DNA from: Micrococcaceae bacterium UBA6021
GTDB lineage: Bacteria; Actinomycetota; Actinomycetes; Actinomycetales; Micrococcaceae
DNA length: 20,149 nt
Direction of reading: 5' to 3'
NCBI GenBank assembly: GCA_002427975.1
Contig: DIZT01000073.1
Coordinates: 4,492-24,640 of the forward strand
Shown: positions 1 to 7,651 of the stretch, in pieces
Layout: each line of letters begins with the position of its first letter
Numbering within the stretch: the stretch's first letter is position 1
Notes under the pieces: model-generated
Told to the model about the DNA's origin: nothing
What the model saw: only the letters and a program-made list of their open reading frames with translations
Databases searched by the model: none
Translations under genes and position numbers: made by a program

Positions 1-1542
1 GGCAAAGCCAGGGTTGGGACCAGCCGCGTTGGGCTGCTGCCGCAGCACACTCGCGCCCAGACCGGTCCGGCCGCCGGGACCTGCCTGTCCGAAGGCAGCT
101 GCAGCCGGTCCGGCGCTGACGATCGCGCCGGTGTGCGGCGCCGCGGCGGTGGCCAGCGAATATGCCAATGGACCGGCGAGGGACGCCGAAACGGCGACTG
201 CCGCCGTCGTACGCATCAGAGGTCCGGACGCGGGGACCCGACGGCCGGCCAGAGGCAGCAGCAGCACCACGGTCGCAGCGATTGCGCCGGCGAGGACCGC
301 CCAGCGAAGCCATGGCACGTAAGCGGGGGTCCGGCCCAGCAGTTCCATCGCCAGAAAGCCGGCCGCCAGCACCGCTGCCGCGAGGGGGACCGCGGAAGCT
401 GCGCGCGCCCGGTGCTGCCAGAGAAGCACTCCGCCGAGCCCTGCCAGCCCCGCGAGTCCAGGGGCCAGCGCCACCATGTAATACGGGTGGATGATGCCGC
501 CCATGAAACTGAATGTCAGTCCTGTGACCAGAACCCAACCGCCCCAGACGACCACTGAAGCCCGGACGACGTCTGTTCTCGGTTCCCGCCGGCCCAGCCA
601 TAGCAGCCCGGCGCCGAGCAGCAGTACTGAGGGCAAGAGCCACCCGCTCTGGCCACCGAATTCGCTGTTGAACAGCCGGAGCAGGCCCGGCGTGCCCCAG
701 CCATTGCCGCCGCCGACGCTTCCGGTTTCGTCGCCGTTCAGCCGCCCGAGCCCGTTGTAGCCGAGGGTCAGCTCAAGGATGGAGTTGGTCTGCGAACCGC
801 CAATGTAAGGTCTAGCGTCCGCAGGAACGAGTTCGACGACGGCCAGCCACCAGCCGGCCGAAACCACCAGTGCGGCGCCGGCGGCCGCAAGCTGCAGTAC
901 CCGTTTGCCGAACCGGGCCGGCGCCGCCAGCAGGTAGGCTGCCGCGAAGCCGGGCACTACCAGGAGGACCTGGAGCTGCTTTGTCAGGAAGCCTAACCCC
1001 AGGAGGGCGCCGGCCAGCAGCAGCCATTTGAGGCGGCCGTCCTGGATGGAGCGAAGTACGAAGTAGGCGGCGCCTGTCATCAGCAGGACCAGGAGGGCGT
1101 CCGGGTTGTTGAACCTGAACATCAGGACGGCTACGGGCGTCAGGGCCATGGCGGCGCCGGCCAACAGCCCGGCACGGTGGGCCAGTATTCCGTCGCCGGT
1201 GGCGGGAGCCGCGGCCCGTCGCACCGCAAGGTGGAGCAGCCAGACCGTGCCGACGCCCATGAGCGCTTCGGGCACCAGGATGCTCCACGGGTTGAGACCG
1301 AACAGCCGTACCGAAAGTCCGGTCACCCAGAGCGCGGCGGGCGGCTTGTCCACCGTGATGGAGTTGGCGGCATCGGAGGATCCAAAGAACCAGGCGGTCC
1401 AGTCCTGCGACCCGGCCTGGGCCGCGGCTGAGTAGAAAGCGTTGGCCCACCCGGAGGCGCCAAGGTTCCACAGATACAGGACCGCAGTGGCCGCCAGCAG
1501 TGCTGCCAGTTCAAGGCGGTAGCGGATGGCAGGGATTCTCAT
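1..1542 (-). CDS. ArnT/PMT-type membrane glycosyltransferase (GT39-like), 3' end outside window
   Basis: The frame is open for 514 codons from ATG at 1542 to the window edge, so the C-terminus is missing. The protein begins MRIPAIRYRLELAALL, followed by a first membrane segment (AALLAATAVLYLWNLG) and the family signature ITVDKPPAALW in the first large extracytoplasmic loop. Later come HPYYMVALAPG and a Gly/Ala/Pro-rich region at the cut end. It aligns almost motif for motif with the gene immediately upstream (1552-3699), so the two are tandem paralogues. By family (ArnT/PMT, B. subtilis YkcB-like) it should move a sugar from a polyprenyl-phosphate donor to an acceptor outside the membrane; donor and acceptor are unknown. 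Its start lies 9 bp after the upstream stop with no convincing Shine-Dalgarno, so translational coupling is likely. It is the last visible gene of the 5049-to-1 operon. Confidence 0.88.
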   Translation of the reverse strand, partial: MRIPAIRYRLELAALLAATAVLYLWNLGASGWANAFYSAAAQAGSQDWTAWFFGSSDAANSITVDKPPAALWVTGLSVRLFGLNPWSILVPEALMGVGTVWLLHLAVRRAAAPATGDGILAHRAGLLAGAAMALTPVAVLMFRFNNPDALLVLLMTGAAYFVLRSIQDGRLKWLLLAGALLGLGFLTKQLQVLLVVPGFAAAYLLAAPARFGKRVLQLAAAGAALVVSAGWWLAVVELVPADARPYIGGSQTNSILELTLGYNGLGRLNGDETGSVGGGNGWGTPGLLRLFNSEFGGQSGWLLPSVLLLGAGLLWLGRREPRTDVVRASVVVWGGWVLVTGLTFSFMGGIIHPYYMVALAPGLAGLAGLGGVLLWQHRARAASAVPLAAAVLAAGFLAMELLGRTPAYVPWLRWAVLAGAIAATVVLLLPLAGRRVPASGPLMRTTAAVAVSASLAGPLAYSLATAAAPHTGAIVSAGPAAAAFGQAGPGGRTGLGASVLRQQPNAAGPNPGFA

Positions 1543-1551
1543 GGAAACAAG

Positions 1552-3699
1552 CTATCTGCTCAATTTGTAGACCGTGGAGGTGCCGACCGTCTGGGCCTGG
1601 AAGTTTGCAGCCACCCACGCAGCCACCTCGGAGTTGCCGCCTCGCCCGCCGGCACCGCCTCCGCCGAAGCCACCAGTACCTCCGCCGAAGCCGGCGCCGG
1701 CGATGAAGTACCCGATTTCGCCCCGGTCAACCATGCCCTGGAATTCGGCCAAGGTGGGGTAGGGGTCGCCGCCGTTCCACCCGCCCAGGGCGATCACGTT
1801 TGTTCCGGTGGCAAGCTCCAGGCTCGCCGCCTGGCTGGCGCCGGAGACGATCGCGGACCATTTGGCCCCTGAGGCCGAGAGAAGGGCTGTGAGTTCGGCG
1901 CTGGTGGCGGTTTCTCCGCCCGGACCACCTGCACCAGCGGGACCGCCGGGACCAGCCGCAGCGCCGCCGTTGAACGCGTCACCGGGGGTGCCGCCGTCGA
2001 ACGCGTCAGCACCCGCACCAGCCGCGGCACCGCCGTCGGGAGCGCTGCCGCGGCCGAACGCGCCTTCCCGGGTGCCGTTGAAGCCTCCGGCCGTCCGGGG
2101 GCCACCGCCAAACCCGCCCAGGGCGGACCCCGCGGGGCCGGACGACGGGATGGAGCCGGAGTGCGGCTGGGCCGCAGTTGCCAAAGCCCACCCGGCGGTA
2201 CCCAGCCCGCCGGCAAGAAGCGACACCGCCACGACGCCGGCCGCAGCCAGCTTGCGTGCCTTCCCCGAAAGGACCCGCAGGCTGTCCACCCGCAGGAGCA
2301 GGGCCAGCGCGGCGATCGCGCCCAGGACCACCACCAGAACCCCAAGCCAGGGAAGCCACGAGGCATCCCTGCCCAGCAGGACCGCTGACCAGAGCGAAGC
2401 CGCCAGGACGGTCACCGACAGTACTATTCGTGCGGGCCAGTACGCCCGGCCGCGCCACAGCTCTACCGATCCGATACCCACAACCGCCGCAATGGCAGGA
2501 GCCAGCGCCACGGCGTAGTACGGGTGGACAGTGCCGTTCATGAAGCTCAGGATGCCGGCGGTGACCAGGAGCCAGCCGCCCCACAGGGTCAGCGCAGCAC
2601 GCGTCCGCGACGTCCGGAGCTCGCGGCGGGTGAACCAGAGGCCCGCGATCAGCAGGATCAGGGCTGCAGGGAGCAGCCAGGAGACCTCGCCGCCGAAGCT
2701 CGTTCCGAATATGCGAAGCAGGCCGGCCGACCCGCCAAAGCCGTTAGTGCCGCCCCCGCCGCCGGGTCCGCCGAATCCGCCGCCGGACGCGCCGCCGCCA
2801 GGACCGCCCTCGGAGCCGGTGATCCTGCCCAGCCCGTTGTAGCCAAACGTCAGTTCCAGGAAGCTGTTGGTTTCCGAACCCGCCATGTAGGGCCGTTGCG
2901 ATGCCGGGGTCAGTTGGAACAGCGCGATGTAACTGCCTGCCACCACTACGATCCCGGCCGCCGCACCCAGCAGATGCAGGAGGCGTCGCCCAAGTGTGGC
3001 GGGCGCTGCCCACAGATACGCCAGGGCAAGGCCCGGCACAATCAGGAAACCCTGCAGCATCTTCGTGAGGAAAGCCAGCCCCACCACGGCACCGGCCGCA
3101 GCGAGCCACTTCCAGCCGGCCTTCTCAATGGCCCGGGTGGTCAGGTACGCGGCCAGCACCAGGCACAGGGTCAACATGGCATCCGGATTGTTGAACCGGA
3201 ACATCAGGGCGGCTACGGGCGTCAGCGCCAGAGCGCCGCCGGCGATCAGACCGGCCGCGGGTCCGGTGACCCGCTTCACCGTGAGGTAGAGAAGTCCGAC
3301 GGCGGCAACCCCCATGAGTGCCTGTGGCACCAGCATGCTTAAAGCAGAGAAACCGAAGATCCTTCCGGCCAGGGCGGGTATCCAGAGCGCCGCCGGTGGT
3401 TTGTCCACGGTGATCGCGTTTCCTGCGTCCAGGGATCCGAAGAGCAGGGCCGTCCAATCCTTGGTGCCGGCCTGGATGGCCGCGGCATAAAAGGAATTTG
3501 CGTAGCCGGTGGCTTGCAGGTTCCACAGATAGAGGGCTGCAGTGAAAGCCAGCAGCAGCGCCGCCGACGGCCGCACCCACCGCGGCTGGGCGCCGAACAG
3601 GAGACGCTCACGGCGGGTGGGTACATCCTGTGAATTTCCACGAGGCGTTTCGGGAGAAGACTCCCGTGCCGAGCCGGGATAAGCGGTGATGGTACTCAT
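1552..3699 (-). CDS. ArnT/PMT-type membrane glycosyltransferase with Gly-rich loop and C-terminal domain
   Basis: This 715-residue polytopic membrane protein has a cytoplasmic N-terminus of about 45 residues. Its first helix is at about 46-62, and the family motif ITVDKPPAALW at about 96-106 is the loop that carries acidic catalytic residues in ArnT/PMT enzymes. A very Gly-rich extracytoplasmic insert lies near 295-330, with more helices to about 510. After that come a low-complexity Gly/Ala linker and a C-terminal soluble domain (SGAKWSAIVSGASQAASLELATG and ALGGWNGGDPYPTLAEFQ) typical of the YkcB-like group. It probably transfers a sugar from a lipid-phosphate donor to an envelope acceptor. 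The ATG directly follows the TAA of the GT2-GtrA gene (0 bp apart), so the donor-making enzyme and this transferase are coupled. It is a tandem paralogue of the next gene. Function at family level is secure; the substrate is not. Confidence 0.92.
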   Translation of the reverse strand: MSTITAYPGSARESSPETPRGNSQDVPTRRERLLFGAQPRWVRPSAALLLAFTAALYLWNLQATGYANSFYAAAIQAGTKDWTALLFGSLDAGNAITVDKPPAALWIPALAGRIFGFSALSMLVPQALMGVAAVGLLYLTVKRVTGPAAGLIAGGALALTPVAALMFRFNNPDAMLTLCLVLAAYLTTRAIEKAGWKWLAAAGAVVGLAFLTKMLQGFLIVPGLALAYLWAAPATLGRRLLHLLGAAAGIVVVAGSYIALFQLTPASQRPYMAGSETNSFLELTFGYNGLGRITGSEGGPGGGASGGGFGGPGGGGGTNGFGGSAGLLRIFGTSFGGEVSWLLPAALILLIAGLWFTRRELRTSRTRAALTLWGGWLLVTAGILSFMNGTVHPYYAVALAPAIAAVVGIGSVELWRGRAYWPARIVLSVTVLAASLWSAVLLGRDASWLPWLGVLVVVLGAIAALALLLRVDSLRVLSGKARKLAAAGVVAVSLLAGGLGTAGWALATAAQPHSGSIPSSGPAGSALGGFGGGPRTAGGFNGTREGAFGRGSAPDGGAAAGAGADAFDGGTPGDAFNGGAAAGPGGPAGAGGPGGETATSAELTALLSASGAKWSAIVSGASQAASLELATGTNVIALGGWNGGDPYPTLAEFQGMVDRGEIGYFIAGAGFGGGTGGFGGGGAGGRGGNSEVAAWVAANFQAQTVGTSTVYKLSR

Positions 3700-5049
3700 T
3701 TACCTGGCCGTTTCTGTAAGGGAAGTTTCTGCAAGCGAAGTGCCTGGAATTGAAGTATCTGCAGCGGAGGCTTCTGCCGATAACGCGCTGGCGGCTGGGG
3801 GCGTCCGGCGCCGGAAGACCCAAAGCCTGAACAACAGGAACCGCAGGGCGGTGCCGGCCAAGTTGGCGGCTGTAACCGTGGCGAGCTCCAGCCACCGGTC
3901 CGGCGTCGTGATGCTGTGCACCGCTGCGAGGGCTCCGGACGTCAGCGCCAGTCCGATCCCGAACACCAGCAGCCCCTCAAAATGGTGCCGTCCGGCGTGC
4001 AGGTTGCCCTGGATGCCGAACGTGAAACGCCTGTTGGCTGCGGTGTTGGCCACCGCCGTGATGAGCAGGGCGAGGAAGTTGGCCAGTTGCGGGTCCATAA
4101 GGCCACGGCACAACAGGAAAATTACCAGGTAGGCCAAGGTGGAAGCGGCGCCGATGCTGCCGAACCGGATCAGCTGGCCAAAGAGGCTTGCGCTGCGGCT
4201 CTGTTCCTGTGCGCGGGAACTGGCAGGCAGCGGTCCGCGGGCGAGGGCTGCCCGCAGTTCGGGCACAGGAATCCGCCCGCTGAGCAGGTCACGGCTGAGC
4301 CGGACCATGCCTCGGAGATCGGCCAGTGCCGTCTGCACCAGGTCCACACTGGAATCGGGATCGTCGGTCCAATCGACGGGGACTTCGTGGACGCGCAGGC
4401 CGCACTTTTCGGCCAGCACCAGCAGCTCGGTATCGAAGAACCAGGCATTGTCCAGGGTGTGTGGAAGGATCTTTCGGGCAACGTCGGAGCGGATGGCCTT
4501 GAACCCGCATTGGGCGTCGCTGAAATGCGCACCCATCACCGAATGCAGCAGCAGGTTGTAGCTACGTGAGATGAATTCACGCTTCGGTCCGCGGACAACA
4601 CGGGAGTTGCGGTCCAGGCGCGTTCCGATGGCGAGGTCGGAGTGGCCGGAAATCAAGGGAGCGAGCAGGGGCGCCAGTGCGGCCAGATCGGTGGACAGGT
4701 CAACGTCCATATAGGCCAGCACCGGCGCCGGGGACTCAAGCCACACCTTGCGCAGGGCGTTGCCCCGGCCCTTTTCGGGGAAGTGGACCACCTTTACTTC
4801 GCGCAGTTCCCGCGCCACGCGTTCGGCGGTCCGCAGAGTGCTGTCTGTGCTGGCGTTGTCCGCCACAGTGATCCGGAACGGGTGCGGGAAGGTGCTGCAC
4901 AGGTAGCTGTGCAGCCGCCGGAGGCACTGTTCCAGATCCCGCTCTTCGTTGTAGACCGGGATAGTCACATCCAGCACGGGGGCGGCAGTCCTGGTGTTGA
5001 TGGCGGCACCCAGGGTCCCGCGTGCCGGTGCCGGGTCTGTGATCGTCAT
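3700..5049 (-). CDS. Bifunctional GT2 glycosyltransferase / GtrA-like membrane protein fusion
   Basis: This protein has 449 residues. Residues 26-260 form a GT-A fold GT2 domain of the dolichol/polyprenyl-phosphate sugar synthase type: DVTIPVYNEERDLEQCLRRL at the start, VADNASTDST at 62-71, a DxD metal site in MDVDLSTD (D115, D117), and SDAQCGFKAIRSD at 177-189. Residues 292-412 form a four-helix GtrA domain (LIRFGSIGAASTLAYLV, NRRFTFG). GT2 enzymes of this type load a sugar onto a polyprenyl phosphate, and GtrA proteins are thought to help flip the product, so the fusion would make and present the donor for the two ArnT-like enzymes encoded directly downstream. The C-terminus (about 424-449) is an odd run of pentapeptides ending in TS/ETS, encoded by 15-bp repeats. 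The promoter upstream carries PhoP-type half-sites. Confidence in domains is high; sugar identity is unknown. Confidence 0.92.
   Translation of the reverse strand: MTITDPAPARGTLGAAINTRTAAPVLDVTIPVYNEERDLEQCLRRLHSYLCSTFPHPFRITVADNASTDSTLRTAERVARELREVKVVHFPEKGRGNALRKVWLESPAPVLAYMDVDLSTDLAALAPLLAPLISGHSDLAIGTRLDRNSRVVRGPKREFISRSYNLLLHSVMGAHFSDAQCGFKAIRSDVARKILPHTLDNAWFFDTELLVLAEKCGLRVHEVPVDWTDDPDSSVDLVQTALADLRGMVRLSRDLLSGRIPVPELRAALARGPLPASSRAQEQSRSASLFGQLIRFGSIGAASTLAYLVIFLLCRGLMDPQLANFLALLITAVANTAANRRFTFGIQGNLHAGRHHFEGLLVFGIGLALTSGALAAVHSITTPDRWLELATVTAANLAGTALRFLLFRLWVFRRRTPPAASALSAEASAADTSIPGTSLAETSLTETAR
3707..3781 (-). repeat. Degenerate 15-bp tandem repeat encoding pentapeptide tail of the GtrA fusion
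   Basis: Five 15-bp units are seen on the plus strand, e.g. GAAGTTTCTGCAAGC at 3722-3736, GAAGTATCTGCAGCG at 3752-3766 and GAGGCTTCTGCCGAT at 3767-3781. Read on the minus strand they give the units AEASA, ADTSI, PGTSL, AETSL and TETAR. Unit length is a multiple of three, so gain or loss of units would keep the frame. Confidence 0.75.
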
Positions 5050-5070
5050 GGTTCAACGTTGACCCCTGCG

Positions 5071-5110
5071 TTTATGAGGGGTTTGTGCCTAACCTGTGCA
5101 GGGGCTGTGC
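5071..5110 (-). promoter_or_regulatory. Glycosyltransferase operon promoter with three PhoP-type half-sites
   Basis: On the minus strand three 7-bp half-sites lie exactly 11 bp apart: GCACAGC (5110-5104), GCACAGG (5099-5093) and GCACAAA (5088-5082). A candidate -10 box CATAAA is at 5076-5071, 16 bp past the second half-site, so the array covers the -35 region as expected for an OmpR-family activator. The pattern matches the mycobacterial PhoP box (TCACAGC, 4 bp, TCACAGC), as I recall it. The same arrangement occurs at two other promoters in the window. Confidence 0.6.
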
Positions 5111-5175
5111 AACCTGAAGGCGGCCTGAACACCAGCCGGCGCTTAGTACCTGGCGGCCCAAGCGCGGGCTGGCCC

Positions 5176-5859
5176 TCAGTACCAGTTGTGCGAAAGGTGG
5201 AAGTTCAGCGCCCCGCACGGTGACTGGTAGCTCTGCTTGATGTAGTCCAGGCCCCAGTTGATCTGCGTGCGGTAGTTGGTGAGGTAATCCGCTCCCGCGC
5301 TGGCCATCTTCTCGGCGGGCAGTGACTGCACGATTCCGTAGGCGCCGCTGCTGGCATTGGTGGCGGTGGTGGTCCAGTCCGATTCCTTGGTCCAGAGGGT
5401 GGTCAGGCACTGAATCTGGTCCGGCGCCCAGCCGAAGGACGCCAGCTGGCTGGCAGCGTAGGCCTTCGCGCCGGCGGGATCGTTGACGGCAACGGCGGGG
5501 GCCGGAGCAGGCTCCGCAGCCTGGGGGGCCACGGCAATAGGTGCCGGGGCGGCAGCAGGCGCTGCGTGGACCTGGACTTCGGCCTTCTCGAAGCTGAGCT
5601 TGGCGTCGGCGTCAGCCATGGCCGGCACGGCCTGGGATTCGCTGGCTGCCTGCGTGGCGGCCGTTCCGGAGGCCTGTCCGGCGGCGCCCATTCCCACGAG
5701 CAGCGCGCACGCTGCCGTAAATACGGCTGCTCGCTGGCCGAGGGCCGGAATTTTCGCCCATCGGGACAACGGGGTGGCTGGCTGGGCAGCGTCCGCGCGC
5801 CGGCGGCCGTGGGTCCGGGTGGCGCTCTGTGGGCGCGGTTCTATTGTGAAGTCAGACAT
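5176..5859 (-). CDS. Secreted APF/lytic-transglycosylase-like cell-wall protein
   Basis: This protein has 227 residues. A basic N-terminus of about 40 residues is followed by a hydrophobic segment at about 43-62 (AAVFTAACALLVGMGAAG), which would act as a signal peptide or anchor. Next is an Ala/Pro-rich linker (about 96-130), then a C-terminal domain at about 147-227: CLTTLWTKESDW, TNASSGAYGIVQSLPAEKM, TQINWGLDYIK, SPCGALNFH. That domain is the aggregation-promoting-factor/SLT-like fold found in Gram-positive cell-wall proteins. The Glu in TKESDW is the position of the acid in lytic transglycosylases, and two cysteines (in QCLTT and SPCGA) are conserved in the group. It probably binds or cleaves peptidoglycan outside the cell. 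The start at 5859 has Shine-Dalgarno GAGAGG at 5874-5869, directly after a c-di-AMP riboswitch. It lies between the sensor kinase and the glycosyltransferase operon on the same strand. Confidence 0.88.
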   Translation of the reverse strand: MSDFTIEPRPQSATRTHGRRRADAAQPATPLSRWAKIPALGQRAAVFTAACALLVGMGAAGQASGTAATQAASESQAVPAMADADAKLSFEKAEVQVHAAPAAAPAPIAVAPQAAEPAPAPAVAVNDPAGAKAYAASQLASFGWAPDQIQCLTTLWTKESDWTTTATNASSGAYGIVQSLPAEKMASAGADYLTNYRTQINWGLDYIKQSYQSPCGALNFHLSHNWY

Positions 5860-5874
5860 GATGGATCGCCTCTC

Positions 5875-6031
5875 ACACCTGCGGAGTTAGCTGTCGGGTT
5901 CGGATGAGGGCATCCGGCCACACGGAAAGAGCACGTGGTGGCTTAACCCCAAGGGCAGTCAATGCCCGGGACGGTGGGTCCCCCGCCTCTGCCTGGTCAT
6001 GCGGAATCCGGTAAGCGGCAGAGCTTGGCGT
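5875..6031 (-). promoter_or_regulatory. ydaO/yuaA-type c-di-AMP riboswitch
   Basis: The leader of the APF-like gene holds the hallmark blocks of this class in order on the minus strand: GCTCTGCCGC pairing with GGCAGAGGCGGGGGACCCA, then TTGGGGTTAAG, then CCCGACAGCTAACTCCGC. A closing P1 helix can be drawn between ACGCC (6031-6027) and GGTGT (5879-5875), with one G-U pair. The Shine-Dalgarno GAGAGG follows P1 with no gap. In actinobacteria this class commonly sits upstream of cell-wall hydrolase and Rpf-type genes and turns them off when c-di-AMP is high. Covariance-model scoring was not possible here, but the conserved blocks are clear. Confidence 0.9.
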
Positions 6032-6081
6032 CATCCGGATATGCAGCCCGAAAGGGAACTGCACCCAATCGACGGTACAGC

Positions 6082-6120
6082 AGTAAAACCCTTAAGTCAC
6101 ATTTTGGTAACGGTGGTCAC
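6082..6120 (-). promoter_or_regulatory. Possible promoter and regulator site upstream of the riboswitch
   Basis: On the minus strand a weak promoter can be proposed: -35 TTACCA (6110-6105), 17-bp spacer, -10 TTTACT (6087-6082), each matching 4 of 6 consensus bases. Overlapping it on the plus strand is GTAA-N6-TCAC (6107-6120), one base off a Crp/GlxR core. Also present is GTCACA (6096-6101) followed 5 bp later by GTAACG, which resembles actinobacterial MtrA direct repeats. I cannot tell which, if either, is real. Confidence 0.35.
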
Positions 6121-6145
6121 GAAGCGGTGTGTCGCCTTGCACTGT

Positions 6146-7648
6146 TCAGCTTGTCGCCGGGAGGCGCAAGGCAAACTCTGTCCGCCCGGGGCGCGAGGTC
6201 ACCTCAACACTACCCCCATGGGCCTCCATGATGGCTTGGACGATGGACAGCCCCAGCCCGCTGGTCCCCTCCGAGGCGGCAGGGCCGGAGGCGGGCGCCG
6301 TCCCTGCGCGGGACGCGTCTGCACGGGCGAACCGGGAGAAAATATGGTCCACGAATCCGGCGGGGATGCCGCCGCCGTCGTCGGTCACCGTGACAAGTGC
6401 ACTGCCGTCGGCAGACCTCGCCACTCCGGTGACAACAGTGGTCCCCGCGCCCGTGTGCTTACGCGCGTTGGAGAGCAGGTTCACCAGCACCTGGCGAAGT
6501 TGTGAGGCATCCCCGCGGAGAGTTACCGGCTCCTCGGGCAGTTCAAGATGCCAGTGGTGGTCAGGGGCGATGACCTTCTCGTCACTGACCGTTTCGATCA
6601 CCAGCTGCGTAAGATCCACTTCACTGAGCTTCAGGGGCTGCCCCTCGTCGAGCCGGGCCAGCAGAAGCAGATCCTCCACCAGGGTGGTCATGCGTTCGGA
6701 CTGGCTCCTGACCCGGTCCAGCGACTTCTGGCCATCCGGGGTGAAGTCTTCAGTCATCCGCATCAGTTCCGTGTAGCCGCGGATAGCCGTCAGCGGGGTG
6801 CGCAGCTCATGGGAGGCATCGGCCACGAACTGGCGGACCTTCGTCTCGCTTCTTTGCCTGGCCTGCAGGGCGCTGGCCACGTTGTCGAGCATGAGATTGA
6901 GCGCGTAACCCACGCTGCCCACCTCAGTGCGGGGATTGGCGTTCGACGGCGGGACGCGAAGTGCCAGCGCCACCTCGCCGGCATCGAGCGGCAGCTGCGA
7001 TACGCGGGTGGCAACTTCGGAGAGCTGCTCCAGGGGTTTCATGGTGCGCCGGATCAGCACGGTCCCCGCGAGGCCGATCAGGACCAGTCCGCCGAAGGAA
7101 ACAAACACAAAGGTCCAGATGAGGGACGCCAAGGTGCTTTCCTTGCCGTCCAGGGGGAGACCTGTGACCAGGACGTCCCCATACGCGGTTTCCACCGCCA
7201 CCAGCCTGTAGTCGCCGTTGGAAAGCGTCCGGTCTACGGGGGTGCCGTTACGGGCCAAAGCCAGCAGCATTTCCTTGTCGCCGTTGGACAGCGCCGAGCG
7301 GGTGGTGTCCGAGGCGAGGAAGCCTGCGCTGTTGACCTGCCCGTTCAGGATCCGCGCGTTGAGGGTGCCCACGCTCTGGCCCCTGGCATCGAGTGGGTCC
7401 CTCCCAATGAGACCGCCCGAGGGTGGCCTGCCGGGATCGTTTGACCGTTTTGCGGCCTGGCTCAGCTGGTCATCGAGCTGGCGGGTGAGGAACGCATCCA
7501 TCGACGCGTAGCTGAAGAGGCCGACGGCGCCGCAGATGGCAACCAGCAGGGCCATCGCCACCAGGACGAGGCGGGTCCGCAGATGCCAGGTGGAAGGGTC
7601 GCGCCAGTCGCGTCCGGGGGTGCGAATTTCACCGGAAAGGGTGGGCAT
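6146..7648 (-). CDS. HAMP sensor histidine kinase of a PhoR/TcrY-like two-component system
   Basis: This protein has 500 residues. TM1 is at about 26-47, followed by an extracytoplasmic sensor loop of about 130 residues (48-175) with no recognised fold. TM2 is at about 176-199 and HAMP at about 200-262. The HisKA domain has phospho-acceptor His280 in FVADASHELRTPLTAIRGY. The catalytic domain has an N box QVLVNLLSNARKHT (387-400), G1 DDGGGIP (423-429), F box FSRFARAD and G2 GTSGLGLSI (461-469). All residues needed for autophosphorylation are present. It starts 3 bp after the response regulator stop, so the two are one operon and cognate partners. The signal is unknown; the neighbours (envelope glycosyltransferases, cell-wall protein) suggest an envelope cue, which is inference. 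Confidence 0.95.
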   Translation of the reverse strand: MPTLSGEIRTPGRDWRDPSTWHLRTRLVLVAMALLVAICGAVGLFSYASMDAFLTRQLDDQLSQAAKRSNDPGRPPSGGLIGRDPLDARGQSVGTLNARILNGQVNSAGFLASDTTRSALSNGDKEMLLALARNGTPVDRTLSNGDYRLVAVETAYGDVLVTGLPLDGKESTLASLIWTFVFVSFGGLVLIGLAGTVLIRRTMKPLEQLSEVATRVSQLPLDAGEVALALRVPPSNANPRTEVGSVGYALNLMLDNVASALQARQRSETKVRQFVADASHELRTPLTAIRGYTELMRMTEDFTPDGQKSLDRVRSQSERMTTLVEDLLLLARLDEGQPLKLSEVDLTQLVIETVSDEKVIAPDHHWHLELPEEPVTLRGDASQLRQVLVNLLSNARKHTGAGTTVVTGVARSADGSALVTVTDDGGGIPAGFVDHIFSRFARADASRAGTAPASGPAASEGTSGLGLSIVQAIMEAHGGSVEVTSRPGRTEFALRLPATS

Positions 7649-7651
7649 GGA

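Noticed and set aside
1808..2518. Long plus-strand frame (236 codons) opposite the second ArnT-like gene
   Set aside because: It is an antisense shadow caused by high GC at third positions over Gly/Ala-rich coding sequence; no start signal.
5093..5116. AACCTG direct repeat at 20-bp spacing as a separate operator
   Set aside because: It is fully explained by the overlapping PhoP-type half-sites spaced by 11 bp.
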